A stretch of 64,000 bases of DNA, taken from positions 681,001 through 745,000 of the forward strand of contig NZ_FJUR01000001.1 of the NCBI RefSeq assembly GCF_900067135.1, given 5' to 3'. Origin of the DNA: Rhizobium sp. 9140. Lineage in GTDB: Bacteria; Pseudomonadota; Alphaproteobacteria; Rhizobiales; Rhizobiaceae. The translations under genes and the position numbers were made by a program. Below, one piece after another: positions 39,323 through 49,250 of this stretch (positions within the stretch are counted from its first letter, which is position 1; every line of letters begins with the position of its first letter). Under the pieces are notes generated by a model. That model made no database searches. It saw only the letters and a list, made by a program, of their open reading frames with translations, and had not been told where the DNA came from.

Positions 39323-40723
39323 ATGAGCACGACCAACGACTATCTGGTAGCCGATATCGGCCTGGCCGACTTCGGCCGCAAGGAAATCACCATCGCCGAA
39401 ACCGAAATGCCAGGCCTGATGGCCTCGCGCGAGGAATTCGGCACGTCGAAGCCGCTGAAGGGCGCTCGCATCACCGGCTCGCTGCACATGACGATCCAGA
39501 CCGCCGTCCTCATCGAGACGCTGGTTGCGCTCGGTGCAGACGTCCGCTGGGCGTCGTGCAACATCTTCTCGACGCAGGACCATGCTGCTGCGGCCATCGC
39601 TGCCGCCGGTATTCCGGTCTATGCCGTCAAGGGCGAGACGCTGACGGAATACTGGACCTACACCGATAAGATCTTCCAGTGGACCGACGGTGGCGTCTCC
39701 AACATGATCCTCGACGATGGCGGCGATGCCACCATGTACATCCTGCTCGGTGCGCGTGCCGAAGCCGGTGAAGACGTGCTGTCGAACCCGGGCTCGGAAG
39801 AAGAAGAGATTCTGTTCGCGCAGATCAAGAAGCGTCTGGCTGAAACGCCGGGTTTCTTCACCAAGCAGCGCGACGCGATCCAGGGCGTCACCGAGGAAAC
39901 GACGACCGGCGTCAACCGCCTGTACCAGCTGCACGCCAAGGGCCTGCTGCCCTTCCCGGCGATCAACGTCAACGACAGCGTCACCAAATCGAAGTTCGAC
40001 AACAAGTACGGCTGCAAGGAATCGCTGGTCGACGGCATCCGCCGCGGCACCGACGTAATGATGGCCGGCAAGGTTGCCGTCGTCTGCGGTTACGGCGATG
40101 TGGGCAAGGGTTCGGCAGCCTCGCTGTCGGGTGCCGGCGCACGCGTCAAGGTCACGGAAGTCGATCCGATCTGCGCCCTGCAGGCCGCCATGGACGGCTT
40201 TGAAGTCGTGCAGCTCGAAGACGTCGTCGCCAGCGCCGATATCTTCATCACCACGACCGGCAACAAGGACGTCATCCGCATCGAGCATATGCGCGAGATG
40301 AAGGACATGGCGATCGTCGGCAATATCGGCCACTTCGACAACGAGATCCAGGTTTCTGCGCTTCGGAACCTGAAGTGGAACAACGTCAAGCCGCAGGTCG
40401 ATCTCATCGAGTTCCCCAAGGGCAACCGGATGATCCTTCTGTCGGAAGGCCGTCTGCTGAACCTTGGCAACGCGACCGGTCACCCGTCCTTCGTCATGTC
40501 GGCCTCGTTCACCAATCAGGTTCTGGCCCAGATCGAGCTTTTCACCAAGGGCGAACAGTACGAAGCCGGCGTCCACATCCTGCCGAAGCACCTCGACGAA
40601 AAGGTCGCGCGCCTGCACCTCGCCAAGCTCGGCGTGAAGCTGACCACTCTTTCCGAAGAGCAGGCTTCCTATATCGGCGTAACCCAGCAAGGCCCGTTCA
40701 AGGCGGATCACTACCGCTATTAA
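39323..40723 (+). CDS. ahcY: Adenosylhomocysteinase (SAH hydrolase)
   Basis: NAD-dependent hydrolysis of S-adenosylhomocysteine to homocysteine and adenosine, which relieves inhibition of methyltransferases. The 466 residues are full length. Motifs are the substrate loops [11 protein letters not shown] and [14 protein letters not shown], the NAD fold [13 protein letters not shown], and the C-terminal NAD-contacting Lys-Tyr pair in FKADHYRY. It has a 163-bp leader with a dyad operator and ends in a GC-rich terminator. Confidence 0.99.
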   Translation: MSTTNDYLVADIGLADFGRKEITIAETEMPGLMASREEFGTSKPLKGARITGSLHMTIQTAVLIETLVALGADVRWASCNIFSTQDHAAAAIAAAGIPVYAVKGETLTEYWTYTDKIFQWTDGGVSNMILDDGGDATMYILLGARAEAGEDVLSNPGSEEEEILFAQIKKRLAETPGFFTKQRDAIQGVTEETTTGVNRLYQLHAKGLLPFPAINVNDSVTKSKFDNKYGCKESLVDGIRRGTDVMMAGKVAVVCGYGDVGKGSAASLSGAGARVKVTEVDPICALQAAMDGFEVVQLEDVVASADIFITTTGNKDVIRIEHMREMKDMAIVGNIGHFDNEIQVSALRNLKWNNVKPQVDLIEFPKGNRMILLSEGRLLNLGNATGHPSFVMSASFTNQVLAQIELFTKGEQYEAGVHILPKHLDEKVARLHLAKLGVKLTTLSEEQASYIGVTQQGPFKADHYRY

Positions 40724-40752
40724 AACGGATCATACGCTCATCCACAGATGAT

Positions 40753-40790
40753 AAGAGGCCGTGCGCTTGACAGCGTGCGGCCTCTTTTTC
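40753..40790 (+). terminator. Terminator of ahcY
   Basis: AAGAGGCCG / CGGCCTCTT stem extended by GCGC-type pairs, ending in a T run, 30 bp after the ahcY stop. Confidence 0.8.
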
Positions 40791-41079
40791 GTCTGAGCGC
40801 TTCCCGCTTACGGGGGGAGTGGGTATGCTGCCTGTATCGATTCGGGACGAAGATGCGGCACTGACGCGGACCGGGTCAAAAAAAGCGTTGATTTTCAGGA
40901 CGGGACGCGACGCGCCGCAAGCGGCGGGCAAGCATAAGCGCGTAACCATCCGGAGAAAGACGATATTCGTCCAAGCGGCCGTACCTAGAGACCGCTGGAG
41001 ACGGCGGACGTGCGCCCTGTCGGTCGATGCCATTTGGTGGAAGATCGTTGGGACGACGTGCAACGGGGACAGGCACGCG
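40791..41079. other. ahcY-divL gap after the ahcY terminator
   Basis: The gap between the ahcY stop and the chosen divL start is 356 bp, of which this is the part after the terminator. The divL frame stays open back to 40819, but the codons before 41080 show no domain or hydrophobic pattern. I see no clear promoter; GGGGGGAG at about 40813 precedes an in-frame GTG at 40819. Confidence 0.5.
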
Positions 41080-43656
41080 ATGACGAAAGCTTTTTGGAAC
41101 GCGGGAAGAGCGGATGCGGATCCGATAGAGTCCGGCATGGTTTCCGCCCGGGTGCAGCTACACCATTCTCCCACGACATCCGCTGCTCCCGATACCGCCT
41201 CCGTTCCACGCTGCAATCGCCTGTCCCTGGCTGTTCGTCGGCTGGCAGCAAGCTCCGCATTGGGGCTCCTCTCCGGCGAGGCCATGGCAGCCGAAGGCGT
41301 TGCCAGCGTCTTCCACTCCTCCGAAATCATCACCTTCTCACTCCTGACCGGCGCCATTGCCGCGGCCATGATCTCCGCCGTCTGGGTCATTCGCCAGCGC
41401 AGCACGGTCGAGACCGACAATCGCGACCTGAAGACGGCGCTTGCAGATGCCCGTCAGAGCATCTCGCGCTTTCAGGCCCTGATTTCCGACAAGAACCGCA
41501 GCATCGTCGTCTGGGACGGCCCGGCCGAAAAGCCGGAGTTCCTGGGCCAGCTGCCGCCGGAAACCGGAGCGCCGCAGGACGACCGGGACTTTCTGGCCTT
41601 CGGTCGCTGGATCAAGGCGACATCCGCCAGCGAACTTGAGCATGCCATCGACCGGCTGCGCACCTATGCCGAAAGCTTCGACCTCGTCGTTCAGACCAGC
41701 CGCAATGAAATTCTGGAAGCACAGGGGCGCGTATCCGGCGGCCGGGCTTTCGTGCGTTTCGTCGCGCTCAACAATCTGCGTGAGGAACTGGCGGAGCTGA
41801 CGCTGGAGCGCGACCGCCTGCGCGGCGATCTCGCCAGCCTCCAGACGCTGTTGAACGCCGTGGACATGCCGGTCTGGCAACGCGGTCGCGACGGGCAGAT
41901 TACCTGGGTCAACGAAGCCTATCGCGATGCCGTGGAGGCGCCGAGCGCCGATGTGGTCGTCCAGGAAGGCCGCGAGTTGCTGGCGACCGTTTCACGTGAA
42001 AAAGCCAAGGCCATTTCAACCTATGATTCCCCCTTCCGCGACAAGATCTCGACCGTCGTGCGCGGCCAGCGCACCTTCTTCGACGTCGTCGATGCGAAGA
42101 CGACCTATGGCACGGCCGGCATCGCGCTCGATGTGAGTGCCATCGAGGCGGTCCGCGAGGAGCTTTCGCGCACGCTGAAGAGCCATGCCGAAACGCTGGA
42201 TCATCTGGCGACGGCCGTTGCCACCTTCGACGGCTCGCAGCGTCTGCAATTCTACAATCAGGCCTTCCAGACCCTGTGGAACCTCGACACGGCCTTTCTC
42301 GCTCGCCGTCCCGGCAATGGCGAGATCTTCGACCAGCTGCGCGAAAGCGGCCGGCTCCCCGAGCAGCTCAGCTGGAAGCAGTGGAAGGAACAGGCCCTCT
42401 CGGTCTATCAGGCGATCGAAACCCAGACGGATATGTGGCATCTGCCGAACGGGCAGACCCTTCGCGTCTTCGCCACGGCCCGCCCACAGGGCGGGGCCAC
42501 CTGGGTTTTCGAGAACCTCACCGAGCGGGTAGACCTGGAAACCCGCTACAACACGCTGGTTCAGGTTCAGGGCGAAACCATCGATCATCTCTCCGAAGGC
42601 GTTGCCGTGTTCGGCCCGGACGGGCGCATCAAGCTCTCGAACCCGGCCTTTCGGGCGCTCTGGGGCGTGACCGAAACGGAGGTTGCGCCGGGCACGCACA
42701 TCCGTGCCATCGAGCAGGCTTGCGCCGTGTCCTACGATCAGCCGGATGGCTGGAAGCAGTTCGCCCATGCCATTACCAGCTTCGAGGATGAGCGGCCGTC
42801 CAGCCGTGGCATGCTGGAGCTGCGCACCGGTCTCATCCTCGACTTCGCCATCATTCCCCTGCCCAATGCGCAGACCATGCTGACCTTCGTCGATATGACG
42901 GACAGCGTTCGCGTCGAGCGCGCGCTGACGGAGAAGAACGAGGCGCTGCGGATGGCGGATTCGCTGAAGAACGACTTCGTCCAGCACGTCTCCTACGAGT
43001 TGCGCTCGCCGCTCACCAACATCATCGGCTTCGCCGACCTCCTGAAGACGCCCGCCTTCGGCGAACTTTCAACGCGCCAGGCGGAATATGTCGACCACAT
43101 CTCCACCTCTTCGTCGCTGCTGCTGACCATCGTCAACGACATCCTCGATCTCGCCACCGTCGATGCCGGCATCGTCGAGCTCGACCTCAGCGAGATCAAC
43201 CTCACCGATTTCCTGGATGAGGTGGCCCAGCAGATGGCCGATCGCCTGCAGGAAAGCGCCGTCACCTTGCGCATCGATACGCCGGATATGCTCGGCACTT
43301 TCGTTGCCGATCATCAGCGGCTGAAGCAGATCTTCATCAAGCTCCTGACCAATGCCGCCAATTTCGCGCCGGAAGGCAGCGTCGTCGGCCTGTCCTGCGC
43401 CCGCGAAGGCAACGATTTCGTCTTTACCGTCAGCGATCACGGCCCCGGCATTCCGAAGGATGTGCTCGAAAGCGTCTTCCATCGCTTCGAAAGCCACGGC
43501 CAGCGCGGCGGTGCCGGCCTCGGCCTCTCCATCGTGGACAGCTTCATCACCCTGCACCACGGCAAGGTCCGCATCGTCACGCGCGAAGGCGAGGGGACGG
43601 AGGTCGTCTGCCGCATTCCCTCGGGCGCGCTGCCAAAGGCCGAAGCGGCGGAATGA
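41080..43656 (+). CDS. divL: DivL-type cell-cycle pseudo-histidine kinase (PAS domains, Tyr at the H-box)
   Basis: An 858-residue PAS and kinase protein. After a polar N-terminus comes one membrane helix (about 88-106, FSLLTGAIAAAMISAVWVI), a coiled coil, several PAS domains (about 250-600), then the kinase core. The H-box reads HVSYELRSPLTNI, with Y639 where the phospho-His should be, the hallmark of Caulobacter DivL, which controls CckA through DivK~P. The ATPase boxes remain: KLLTNAANF, DHGPGIP, GGAGLGLSIV. The start at 41080 is tentative (41137 also possible). A 14/16 parS-like site lies in its coding region at 41988. Confidence 0.88.
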   Translation: MTKAFWNAGRADADPIESGMVSARVQLHHSPTTSAAPDTASVPRCNRLSLAVRRLAASSALGLLSGEAMAAEGVASVFHSSEIITFSLLTGAIAAAMISAVWVIRQRSTVETDNRDLKTALADARQSISRFQALISDKNRSIVVWDGPAEKPEFLGQLPPETGAPQDDRDFLAFGRWIKATSASELEHAIDRLRTYAESFDLVVQTSRNEILEAQGRVSGGRAFVRFVALNNLREELAELTLERDRLRGDLASLQTLLNAVDMPVWQRGRDGQITWVNEAYRDAVEAPSADVVVQEGRELLATVSREKAKAISTYDSPFRDKISTVVRGQRTFFDVVDAKTTYGTAGIALDVSAIEAVREELSRTLKSHAETLDHLATAVATFDGSQRLQFYNQAFQTLWNLDTAFLARRPGNGEIFDQLRESGRLPEQLSWKQWKEQALSVYQAIETQTDMWHLPNGQTLRVFATARPQGGATWVFENLTERVDLETRYNTLVQVQGETIDHLSEGVAVFGPDGRIKLSNPAFRALWGVTETEVAPGTHIRAIEQACAVSYDQPDGWKQFAHAITSFEDERPSSRGMLELRTGLILDFAIIPLPNAQTMLTFVDMTDSVRVERALTEKNEALRMADSLKNDFVQHVSYELRSPLTNIIGFADLLKTPAFGELSTRQAEYVDHISTSSSLLLTIVNDILDLATVDAGIVELDLSEINLTDFLDEVAQQMADRLQESAVTLRIDTPDMLGTFVADHQRLKQIFIKLLTNAANFAPEGSVVGLSCAREGNDFVFTVSDHGPGIPKDVLESVFHRFESHGQRGGAGLGLSIVDSFITLHHGKVRIVTREGEGTEVVCRIPSGALPKAEAAE
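41988..42003. other. parS: parS-like site inside divL (14/16)
   Basis: Perfect TTTCACGTGAAA core with a matching G at position 2; mismatches only at positions 1 and 15 of the consensus. It encodes T-V-S-R-E-K using a TCA serine codon uncommon in this GC-rich genome. Confidence 0.6.
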
Positions 43657-45146
43657 TCGAGATGCTCCGCCTGCCGCTGCCGGACGAAGCCGCCACCATG
43701 ACGCTTGGCGAAGATCTGGCGCTCGCGCTCAGGGCTGGCGACACCGTCGCCCTTTCGGGCGATCTGGGTGCCGGAAAATCGACGCTCGCCCGGGCACTGA
43801 TTCGGTCTATGGCCGACGATCCCTTTCTGGAGGTGCCGAGCCCGACCTTCACGCTGGTCCAGTCCTACGACCTGCGCATCCCCGTCTCCCATTTCGATCT
43901 CTACCGGCTGGGCGATGCGAACGAGGTGCTGGAACTCGGCCTCGATGAACTCTCGGCAAACGGCATCTGCCTGATCGAATGGCCCGAACGGGCGGAAGGC
44001 TACCTGCCGCGGCAAAGCGTCGTCCTGACGCTGGAGCAGGATGGCGATGGCCGCATGGCTATCTTTTCCGGCAGCGAGCCGATCCTGTCGCGCATCCGGC
44101 GCAGCCTTGCGATCCGCGCGTTTCTTGACGGTCACGGCAACCGGGGCGCCGCGCGTCGCCACTTGAACGGCGATGCCTCCGTGCGCGGCTATGAGCGCAT
44201 TCGCCGGGCTGAAAAGCCGGACCTGATCCTGATGGATGCGCCCCGCACCGTTCCGGGACCGATCCTCGAAGACGGCAAATACTATCAGCAGATCGCCCAT
44301 ATCGCCGAGGATGTCGGCGCTTTCGTCGCGATCGATTTCTATCTGCGCAAGCAGGGCATTGGCGCGCCCGAGATCGTCGCGCGGGATATCGAGGCCGGCA
44401 TTCTGCTTCTCGAAGATCTCGGGGCCGAAGGCATCCTCGATGCGGACGGTGCACCCATTGCGGAACGTTACGTCGAAACGGCACGCCTGCTCGCCCGGCT
44501 GCACAGCCAAACGCCGGAAGACCGGCTGCCAATGTCCAAAGGACAGGTCCATATCGTCCCTCCCTTCGACCGGGCCGCAATCAAGATCGAGACGCGGCTT
44601 CTCCTCGACTGGTTTCTGCCGCATCATCGCGGCACGCCGGCAACCCCGATAGAGCATGAAAGCTACGCTGCCGTCTGGGACCGGCTGATCGACCTGTCGG
44701 ATCGCGGCGAGAAGCACCTACTCCTGCGCGATGTCCATTCGCCCAACATCCTCTGGCGCGAGGGCAGGACCGGCATCGACCGCGTGGCTCTGATCGATTT
44801 TCAGGATGCGATGATCGGCCCGACGGCCTATGACGTGGCCTCGCTGGTTCAGGATGCCCGCGTCACCATCGCGCCGGACCTGGGTCGCGTGATTCTCGCT
44901 GCCTACATCGCCGAGCGGCACCGCCTCGGCCCGTTCAACGATGTCTCTTTCCTTGAGCATTTCCACCTGATGGCAGCGCAGCGCAATTGCAAGCTGGTCG
45001 GCATCTGGGTGCGGCTGATGCAGCGGGATGGCAAGCCCGGCTATATGAAGCACATGCCACGCACCTTCGCCTATCTGCGCCAAGCGCTGGCACACCCCTC
45101 GCTCGCTCCGCTGGAAGACTGGCTCCGGGACGCCGGGCTCTTATAG
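43653..45146 (+). CDS. Fusion of TsaE (tRNA t6A synthesis ATPase) and AmgK-like aminoglycoside-fold sugar kinase
   Basis: Two domains in 497 residues. Residues 1-150 are TsaE, the ATPase that supports t6A37 modification by TsaBCD: Walker A SGDLGAGKST (36-44), PSPTFTLVQSY, and HFDLYRL. Residues 160-497 are an APH-fold kinase: D360 and N365 form the catalytic RDVHSPN motif, and LIDFQDAMIGP is the metal motif as in AmgK, which phosphorylates MurNAc/GlcNAc at the anomeric position. It overlaps divL as ATGA. The pathway partner murU is at 31 kb on the other strand. Convergent coaA ends 3 bp away. Confidence 0.9.
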   Translation: MIEMLRLPLPDEAATMTLGEDLALALRAGDTVALSGDLGAGKSTLARALIRSMADDPFLEVPSPTFTLVQSYDLRIPVSHFDLYRLGDANEVLELGLDELSANGICLIEWPERAEGYLPRQSVVLTLEQDGDGRMAIFSGSEPILSRIRRSLAIRAFLDGHGNRGAARRHLNGDASVRGYERIRRAEKPDLILMDAPRTVPGPILEDGKYYQQIAHIAEDVGAFVAIDFYLRKQGIGAPEIVARDIEAGILLLEDLGAEGILDADGAPIAERYVETARLLARLHSQTPEDRLPMSKGQVHIVPPFDRAAIKIETRLLLDWFLPHHRGTPATPIEHESYAAVWDRLIDLSDRGEKHLLLRDVHSPNILWREGRTGIDRVALIDFQDAMIGPTAYDVASLVQDARVTIAPDLGRVILAAYIAERHRLGPFNDVSFLEHFHLMAAQRNCKLVGIWVRLMQRDGKPGYMKHMPRTFAYLRQALAHPSLAPLEDWLRDAGLL

Positions 45147-45149
45147 GGC

Positions 45150-46145
45150 TTACAGCTTGCGAAGCGCGACCGTCTGGACGAGATGGTCGTTACCCTTTTG
45201 CAGGATGAGATCTGCCCGCGGCCGGGTCGGCAGGATATTGCGGCGCAGGTTCTTCAGGTTGGTGTTCTGCCAGAGCCCTTCGGCAATCCCCAACGCCTCT
45301 TCCTCACTCACCTGCGCATAGCGCTTGAAGAAGGATTCCGGGTTCTTGAAGGCCGTCTGGCGCAGCCGCATGAAGCGATCGACATACCAGGAATGGATCA
45401 GGTTTTCGTCGGCATCGATATAGATCGAGAAGTCGAAGAAGTCGGACACCATCGGCACGATCTTGCCGTCTTCGGGCAGGTCGCGTGATTGCAGCACGTT
45501 GATGCCCTCGAAGATCAGGATATCCGGCCGGTCCACCACTTGAAACTGGTCGGGCAGCACGTCGTAGACGAGGTGGGAATAGCTCGGCGCCTGCACGTTC
45601 GGCTGCCCGGCCTTGATGGCCGAGAGAAAGCGCAGCAGCGCGCCGATATCGTAGCTTTCCGGAAAACCCTTCCGGTTCATGATGTTCTCGCGCATCAGCA
45701 CGGCGTTCGGGTAGAGAAACCCGTCCGTCGTCACCAGATCGACCTTGGGGCTCGATGGCCAGCGCGACAGAAGCTCGGCCAGAATACGGGCCGTGGTCGA
45801 TTTGCCGACCGCGACCGAGCCGGCGATGCCGATCACGAACGGCGTCTTCGTCTCGTCCGAGATCGTCAGGAAGCGCTTGCGCTGCTCGTAGAGGATCTGC
45901 GACGCCTCGACATGGGTGGACAAGAGGCGCGACAGCGACAGATAGATCCGCCGCACCTCATCGAGGTCGATCGGGTCGTTCAGCGAGCGAAGCCGGCGAA
46001 CTTCGTCGGCGGTCAGCGTCAACGGCGTGTCGGCGCGAAACTGCGACCATGCCTCGGCCGAGAAGAAATGGTACGGGGAATAGTCTCGCCTGCCGAGATC
46101 GTCCGGCATATCCGCTTCCCCCCTGTTCTGCGCCGCGATGGTCAC
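45150..46145 (-). CDS. coaA: Pantothenate kinase (type I)
   Basis: First step of coenzyme A synthesis, feedback-inhibited by CoA in this type. The 331 residues show the P-loop [37 protein letters not shown], and [11 protein letters not shown] of type I kinases. The start is GTG at 46145, overlapping the hisE stop as GTGA; ATG at 46109 is an alternative. It ends the minus-strand hisB..hisE-coaA series. Confidence 0.96.
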   Translation of the reverse strand: MTIAAQNRGEADMPDDLGRRDYSPYHFFSAEAWSQFRADTPLTLTADEVRRLRSLNDPIDLDEVRRIYLSLSRLLSTHVEASQILYEQRKRFLTISDETKTPFVIGIAGSVAVGKSTTARILAELLSRWPSSPKVDLVTTDGFLYPNAVLMRENIMNRKGFPESYDIGALLRFLSAIKAGQPNVQAPSYSHLVYDVLPDQFQVVDRPDILIFEGINVLQSRDLPEDGKIVPMVSDFFDFSIYIDADENLIHSWYVDRFMRLRQTAFKNPESFFKRYAQVSEEEALGIAEGLWQNTNLKNLRRNILPTRPRADLILQKGNDHLVQTVALRKL

Positions 46146-46465
46146 GTCTTTCGGCTCGCCTTCTCCTCCAGGCCTGACCGGACAGTGCGCCCTTCAAGCT
46201 CCTCCAGAACCTCCTGTAACGGAACGTCGGCAATTTTCAATACCACCAGCAGGTGATAAAGGAGGTCTGCACTCTCGGAAACAAGCTCCCGACGATCGCC
46301 GGAGACAGCGGCGATGACCGCTTCCACGGCCTCTTCGCCAAGCTTCTTGGCAGCGCGTGCCTGTCCCTTTTCAACGAGTTTGGCGGTCCACGATGTCTCG
46401 GGCGAGGCCTTTGCCCGCTCCGCGACGATGGCTTCAAGATCGGAAAGAGAAAACCGGGTGGTCAC
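46142..46465 (-). CDS. hisE: Phosphoribosyl-ATP pyrophosphatase
   Basis: Second step of histidine synthesis: PR-ATP to PR-AMP. The 107-residue all-helical MazG-like protein shows [14 protein letters not shown] (metal-binding Glu residues) and [14 protein letters not shown]. Start is GTG at 46465, overlapping the hisF stop as GTGA. The cyclohydrolase hisI and the other his genes (hisG, hisD, hisC) are not in this window. Confidence 0.96.
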   Translation of the reverse strand: MTTRFSLSDLEAIVAERAKASPETSWTAKLVEKGQARAAKKLGEEAVEAVIAAVSGDRRELVSESADLLYHLLVVLKIADVPLQEVLEELEGRTVRSGLEEKASRKT

Positions 46466-47271
46466 AGCACGCTCTCCCCCTGCGCCGAGCCGTCGAGCCG
46501 CATCGGAATGCCGCGTTCCGCCATGTAGCGCTTGGCTTCGCCGATGCTATAAGTGCCGAAATGGAAGATCGAGGCGGCGAGGACAGCGGTCGCATGGCCA
46601 TCGCGAATGCCTTCCACCATGTGATCGAGCGTGCCGACGCCGCCCGAGGCGATAACGGGAACCGTTACGCGGTCGGCGATGGCACGGGTCAGTTCGAGGT
46701 CGTAGCCGATCTTGCTGCCGTCACGATCCATCGAGGTGACGAGCAGTTCGCCCGCGCCCCGCTCGACCATGCGGGCTGCGAAATCCACCGCGTCGATGCC
46801 GGTTGCCGTTCGCCCGCCATGGGTGAAGATCTCCCAGGCGCTGGTGCCCTCCACCCCCGGCGTTACCCGCCGCTTGGCGTCGATCGAAACGACGATGCAC
46901 TGGTTGCCGAACTTGTCGGCCGCCTGCGCCACGAAGTCGGGATCGCGCACGGCAGCCGAATTGATCGACACCTTGTCTGCGCCGGCGAGCAGCAGCCGGC
47001 GGATATCGCCGACGCTGCGCACGCCGCCCCCAACGGTGAGCGGCATGAAGCAATGTTCGGCGGTGCGCTCCACCACATCGAAAATCGTATCGCGTCCGTC
47101 CGACGAGGCGGTGATGTCGAGGAAGCAAAGCTCGTCGGCACCGGCGGCGTCATAGGCCTTGGCCGATTCGACCGGGTCGCCGGCGTCGATCAGATCGACG
47201 AAGCTGACGCCCTTGACGACACGCCCGTCCTTGACGTCGAGGCAGGGTATAACGCGGGCCTTGAGGGTCAT
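46462..47271 (-). CDS. hisF: Imidazole glycerol phosphate synthase, cyclase subunit
   Basis: Uses ammonia from HisH to form imidazole glycerol phosphate and AICAR. The barrel carries the catalytic Asp in [11 protein letters not shown] (about D11) and in [14 protein letters not shown], with [10 protein letters not shown] at the phosphate site. It has 269 residues, slightly longer than the usual 252-258 because of a short C-terminal tail. ATGA overlaps with hisA. Confidence 0.98.
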   Translation of the reverse strand: MTLKARVIPCLDVKDGRVVKGVSFVDLIDAGDPVESAKAYDAAGADELCFLDITASSDGRDTIFDVVERTAEHCFMPLTVGGGVRSVGDIRRLLLAGADKVSINSAAVRDPDFVAQAADKFGNQCIVVSIDAKRRVTPGVEGTSAWEIFTHGGRTATGIDAVDFAARMVERGAGELLVTSMDRDGSKIGYDLELTRAIADRVTVPVIASGGVGTLDHMVEGIRDGHATAVLAASIFHFGTYSIGEAKRYMAERGIPMRLDGSAQGESVL

Positions 47272-48011
47272 GCTGCGCGTCCTCTTGCACGGTTGAGAAC
47301 GGCAAGCGCCTCGGCCGGGTCGATCCGCCCGTCATAGAGCGCCCGCCCGGAAATCGCGCCTTCGAGCTTGGCCATGTCTGGTGCCGCGAGGCGATGGATG
47401 TCCTCCATGGAGGCAAGGCCACCTGACGCAATAACGGGAATGGCGACCGCATCGGCGAGCGCCAGCGTGCCGGCCCAGTTGATCCCGGCGAGAATGCCGT
47501 CGCGATCGATATCGGTATAGATGATGGCTGCGACACCGGCGCCCTCGAAGCGCTCCGCAAGTTCGATCACGCCGAGTTCGGACGCCTCCGCCCAGCCCTC
47601 GACGGCGACCTTGCCGCCCTTCGCATCGATACCAACGGCCACCTTGCCCGGAAACAGCCGGCAGGCCTCTTTCACGAGTGCCGGATCGCGCACCGCAACG
47701 GTGCCGAGAATGACGCGGGCGAGACCTCTGGCGAGCCAGCTTTCGATATCGCCAAGCGTGCGGATGCCGCCGCCGAGCTGGACCGGGTTAGTGGTCGATC
47801 GGAGGATCGCCTCGACGGCTGCACCGTTGACCGTCTCGCCGGCAAAAGCGCCATTCAAATCGACCACGTGCAGCCATTCGAAGCCTTGATCCTGAAAGGC
47901 TTTTGCCTGCGCTCCGGGATCCGGATTGTAGACTGTGGCCTCTGCCATGTCGCCGAGCTTCAGGCGCACGCAAGCGCCGTCTTTAAGGTCGATCGCGGGA
48001 AAAAGGATCAT
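47268..48011 (-). CDS. hisA: ProFAR isomerase (HisA)
   Basis: Amadori isomerase before HisF in histidine synthesis. The 247-residue barrel shows [12 protein letters not shown] (catalytic Asp, about D8), the phosphate motifs QLGGGIRT and VIASGGLAS, and [11 protein letters not shown] with the second catalytic Asp. One base separates it from hisH and four bases overlap hisF. Confidence 0.98.
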   Translation of the reverse strand: MILFPAIDLKDGACVRLKLGDMAEATVYNPDPGAQAKAFQDQGFEWLHVVDLNGAFAGETVNGAAVEAILRSTTNPVQLGGGIRTLGDIESWLARGLARVILGTVAVRDPALVKEACRLFPGKVAVGIDAKGGKVAVEGWAEASELGVIELAERFEGAGVAAIIYTDIDRDGILAGINWAGTLALADAVAIPVIASGGLASMEDIHRLAAPDMAKLEGAISGRALYDGRIDPAEALAVLNRARGRAA

Positions 48012-48012
48012 A

Positions 48013-48663
48013 TCAGGGCTTCCAGCGCAGGAAATTGGTCAACAGGGCGAGGCCGAGCGTCTGGCTCTTTTCCGGATGGAACTGAGCGCCTGCCTTGTTC
48101 TCATGGGCGACGAAGGCGGTCACGGGTTCGCCATAGGTCGTGGTCGCGACGAGGTCGTCGGGGTTTTCGGTCGCAAGATGATAGGAATGCACGAAATAGG
48201 CGTGCAATCCATCCGACCCGGTCGGAATACCGGTAAACAGTGCATGCGGCCGGTTGAGCGTCAGCGTGTTCCACCCGATCTGCGGAATTTTCAAGGTGCT
48301 ATCCGCCGGCTTCATCTCGATGACGTCGCCCTTGATCCAGCCGAAACCCTGCGTCGTCGCCTTCTCCAGCCCGCGCGAGGCCATCAGCTGCATGCCGACG
48401 CAGATGCCGAGGAACGGCTTGCCGGCCTTCTCGACACCTTCGATGATGGCTTCGCTCATGCCGTCAACGGCGGAAAGACCGGCCCGACAATCGGCATAGG
48501 CGCCAACGCCCGGCAGCACGATCCGGTCGGCACTCGCCACGCGGTCCGCCTTGTCGGTCAGGTCGATCTCGGCATCGATGCCGGCCTCGCGGGCGGCGCG
48601 CTCGAAGGCCTTGGTGGCGGAACGAAGGTTCCCGGATCCGTAATCGATGATCGCAACGCGCAT
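48013..48663 (-). CDS. hisH: Imidazole glycerol phosphate synthase, glutamine amidotransferase subunit
   Basis: Class I glutaminase that feeds ammonia to HisF. The 216 residues show the nucleophile Cys in [10 protein letters not shown] and the His-Glu pair in AQFHPEKSQ. The ATG at 48663 ([15 protein letters not shown]) is the standard start. It overlaps the stop of the DUF2628 gene as ATGA, so that unknown protein is translated with the histidine genes. Confidence 0.98.
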   Translation of the reverse strand: MRVAIIDYGSGNLRSATKAFERAAREAGIDAEIDLTDKADRVASADRIVLPGVGAYADCRAGLSAVDGMSEAIIEGVEKAGKPFLGICVGMQLMASRGLEKATTQGFGWIKGDVIEMKPADSTLKIPQIGWNTLTLNRPHALFTGIPTGSDGLHAYFVHSYHLATENPDDLVATTTYGEPVTAFVAHENKAGAQFHPEKSQTLGLALLTNFLRWKP

Positions 48664-49145
48664 CAGCGGCTCCCGTAGGTGTCGAACAGGCCGAAGCCCG
48701 GATTGGCAGGGTCGATGGTCCTGACCTCGTTCAGGCCAAGGCCAAAACGCGGCAGAGGCGGGGCGGGATCGGTGGCGAGATCGTGGAGCGTCGCGCCATA
48801 CATAGCCTCGGCCGTTTTCAGATCCGGCGCAGGCACGACGGCTGCAAGCGCAAACCCGCGTTTTTCCAGCCGATGCGCGAGATAGGTCGGCCCTTCCAGC
48901 GCCACGAGAAGCCGCAGCGCCAGTTCGATCAGAATGGCGGCAAGCCCGGCACCGGCCAGTCCGCCGGACGCCGTCATCGCGCTCTGAAGGATGAAGACGG
49001 CGATGCCGGAGGCCCATTGGCGCTTGAAGAGAAGCCAGAAGGCGGGAAAAACGAAGGCAGGCCAGGCGAAACGGTCGGCAACGAAAACCGCATCCGCGCT
49101 GTCGGGCCGCGCACCGGGCGGGAGATAAACCAGAAACGGTGTCAT
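48663..49145 (-). CDS. DUF2628-family membrane protein
   Basis: A 160-residue protein between hisB and hisH. Two or three hydrophobic segments lie at about 26-84, and the C-terminal 70 residues are soluble and end in NPGFGLFDTYGSR. It resembles the DUF2628 family, common in this exact place in rhizobial his operons. No catalytic motif is visible and a histidine role is not established. The ATG at 49145 was chosen over 49214. ATGA overlap with hisH. Confidence 0.8.
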   Translation of the reverse strand: MTPFLVYLPPGARPDSADAVFVADRFAWPAFVFPAFWLLFKRQWASGIAVFILQSAMTASGGLAGAGLAAILIELALRLLVALEGPTYLAHRLEKRGFALAAVVPAPDLKTAEAMYGATLHDLATDPAPPLPRFGLGLNEVRTIDPANPGFGLFDTYGSR

Positions 49146-49250
49146 AGGCAGCCTGCTCTCAACAGATAAGGTCTTCTCTTTCAGGAAGACGTGTCTCGAC
49201 GTGGCCGAGACCACGCCTGCCCGGCGTCCACGCTGCGGAAAAGTCCGGCC

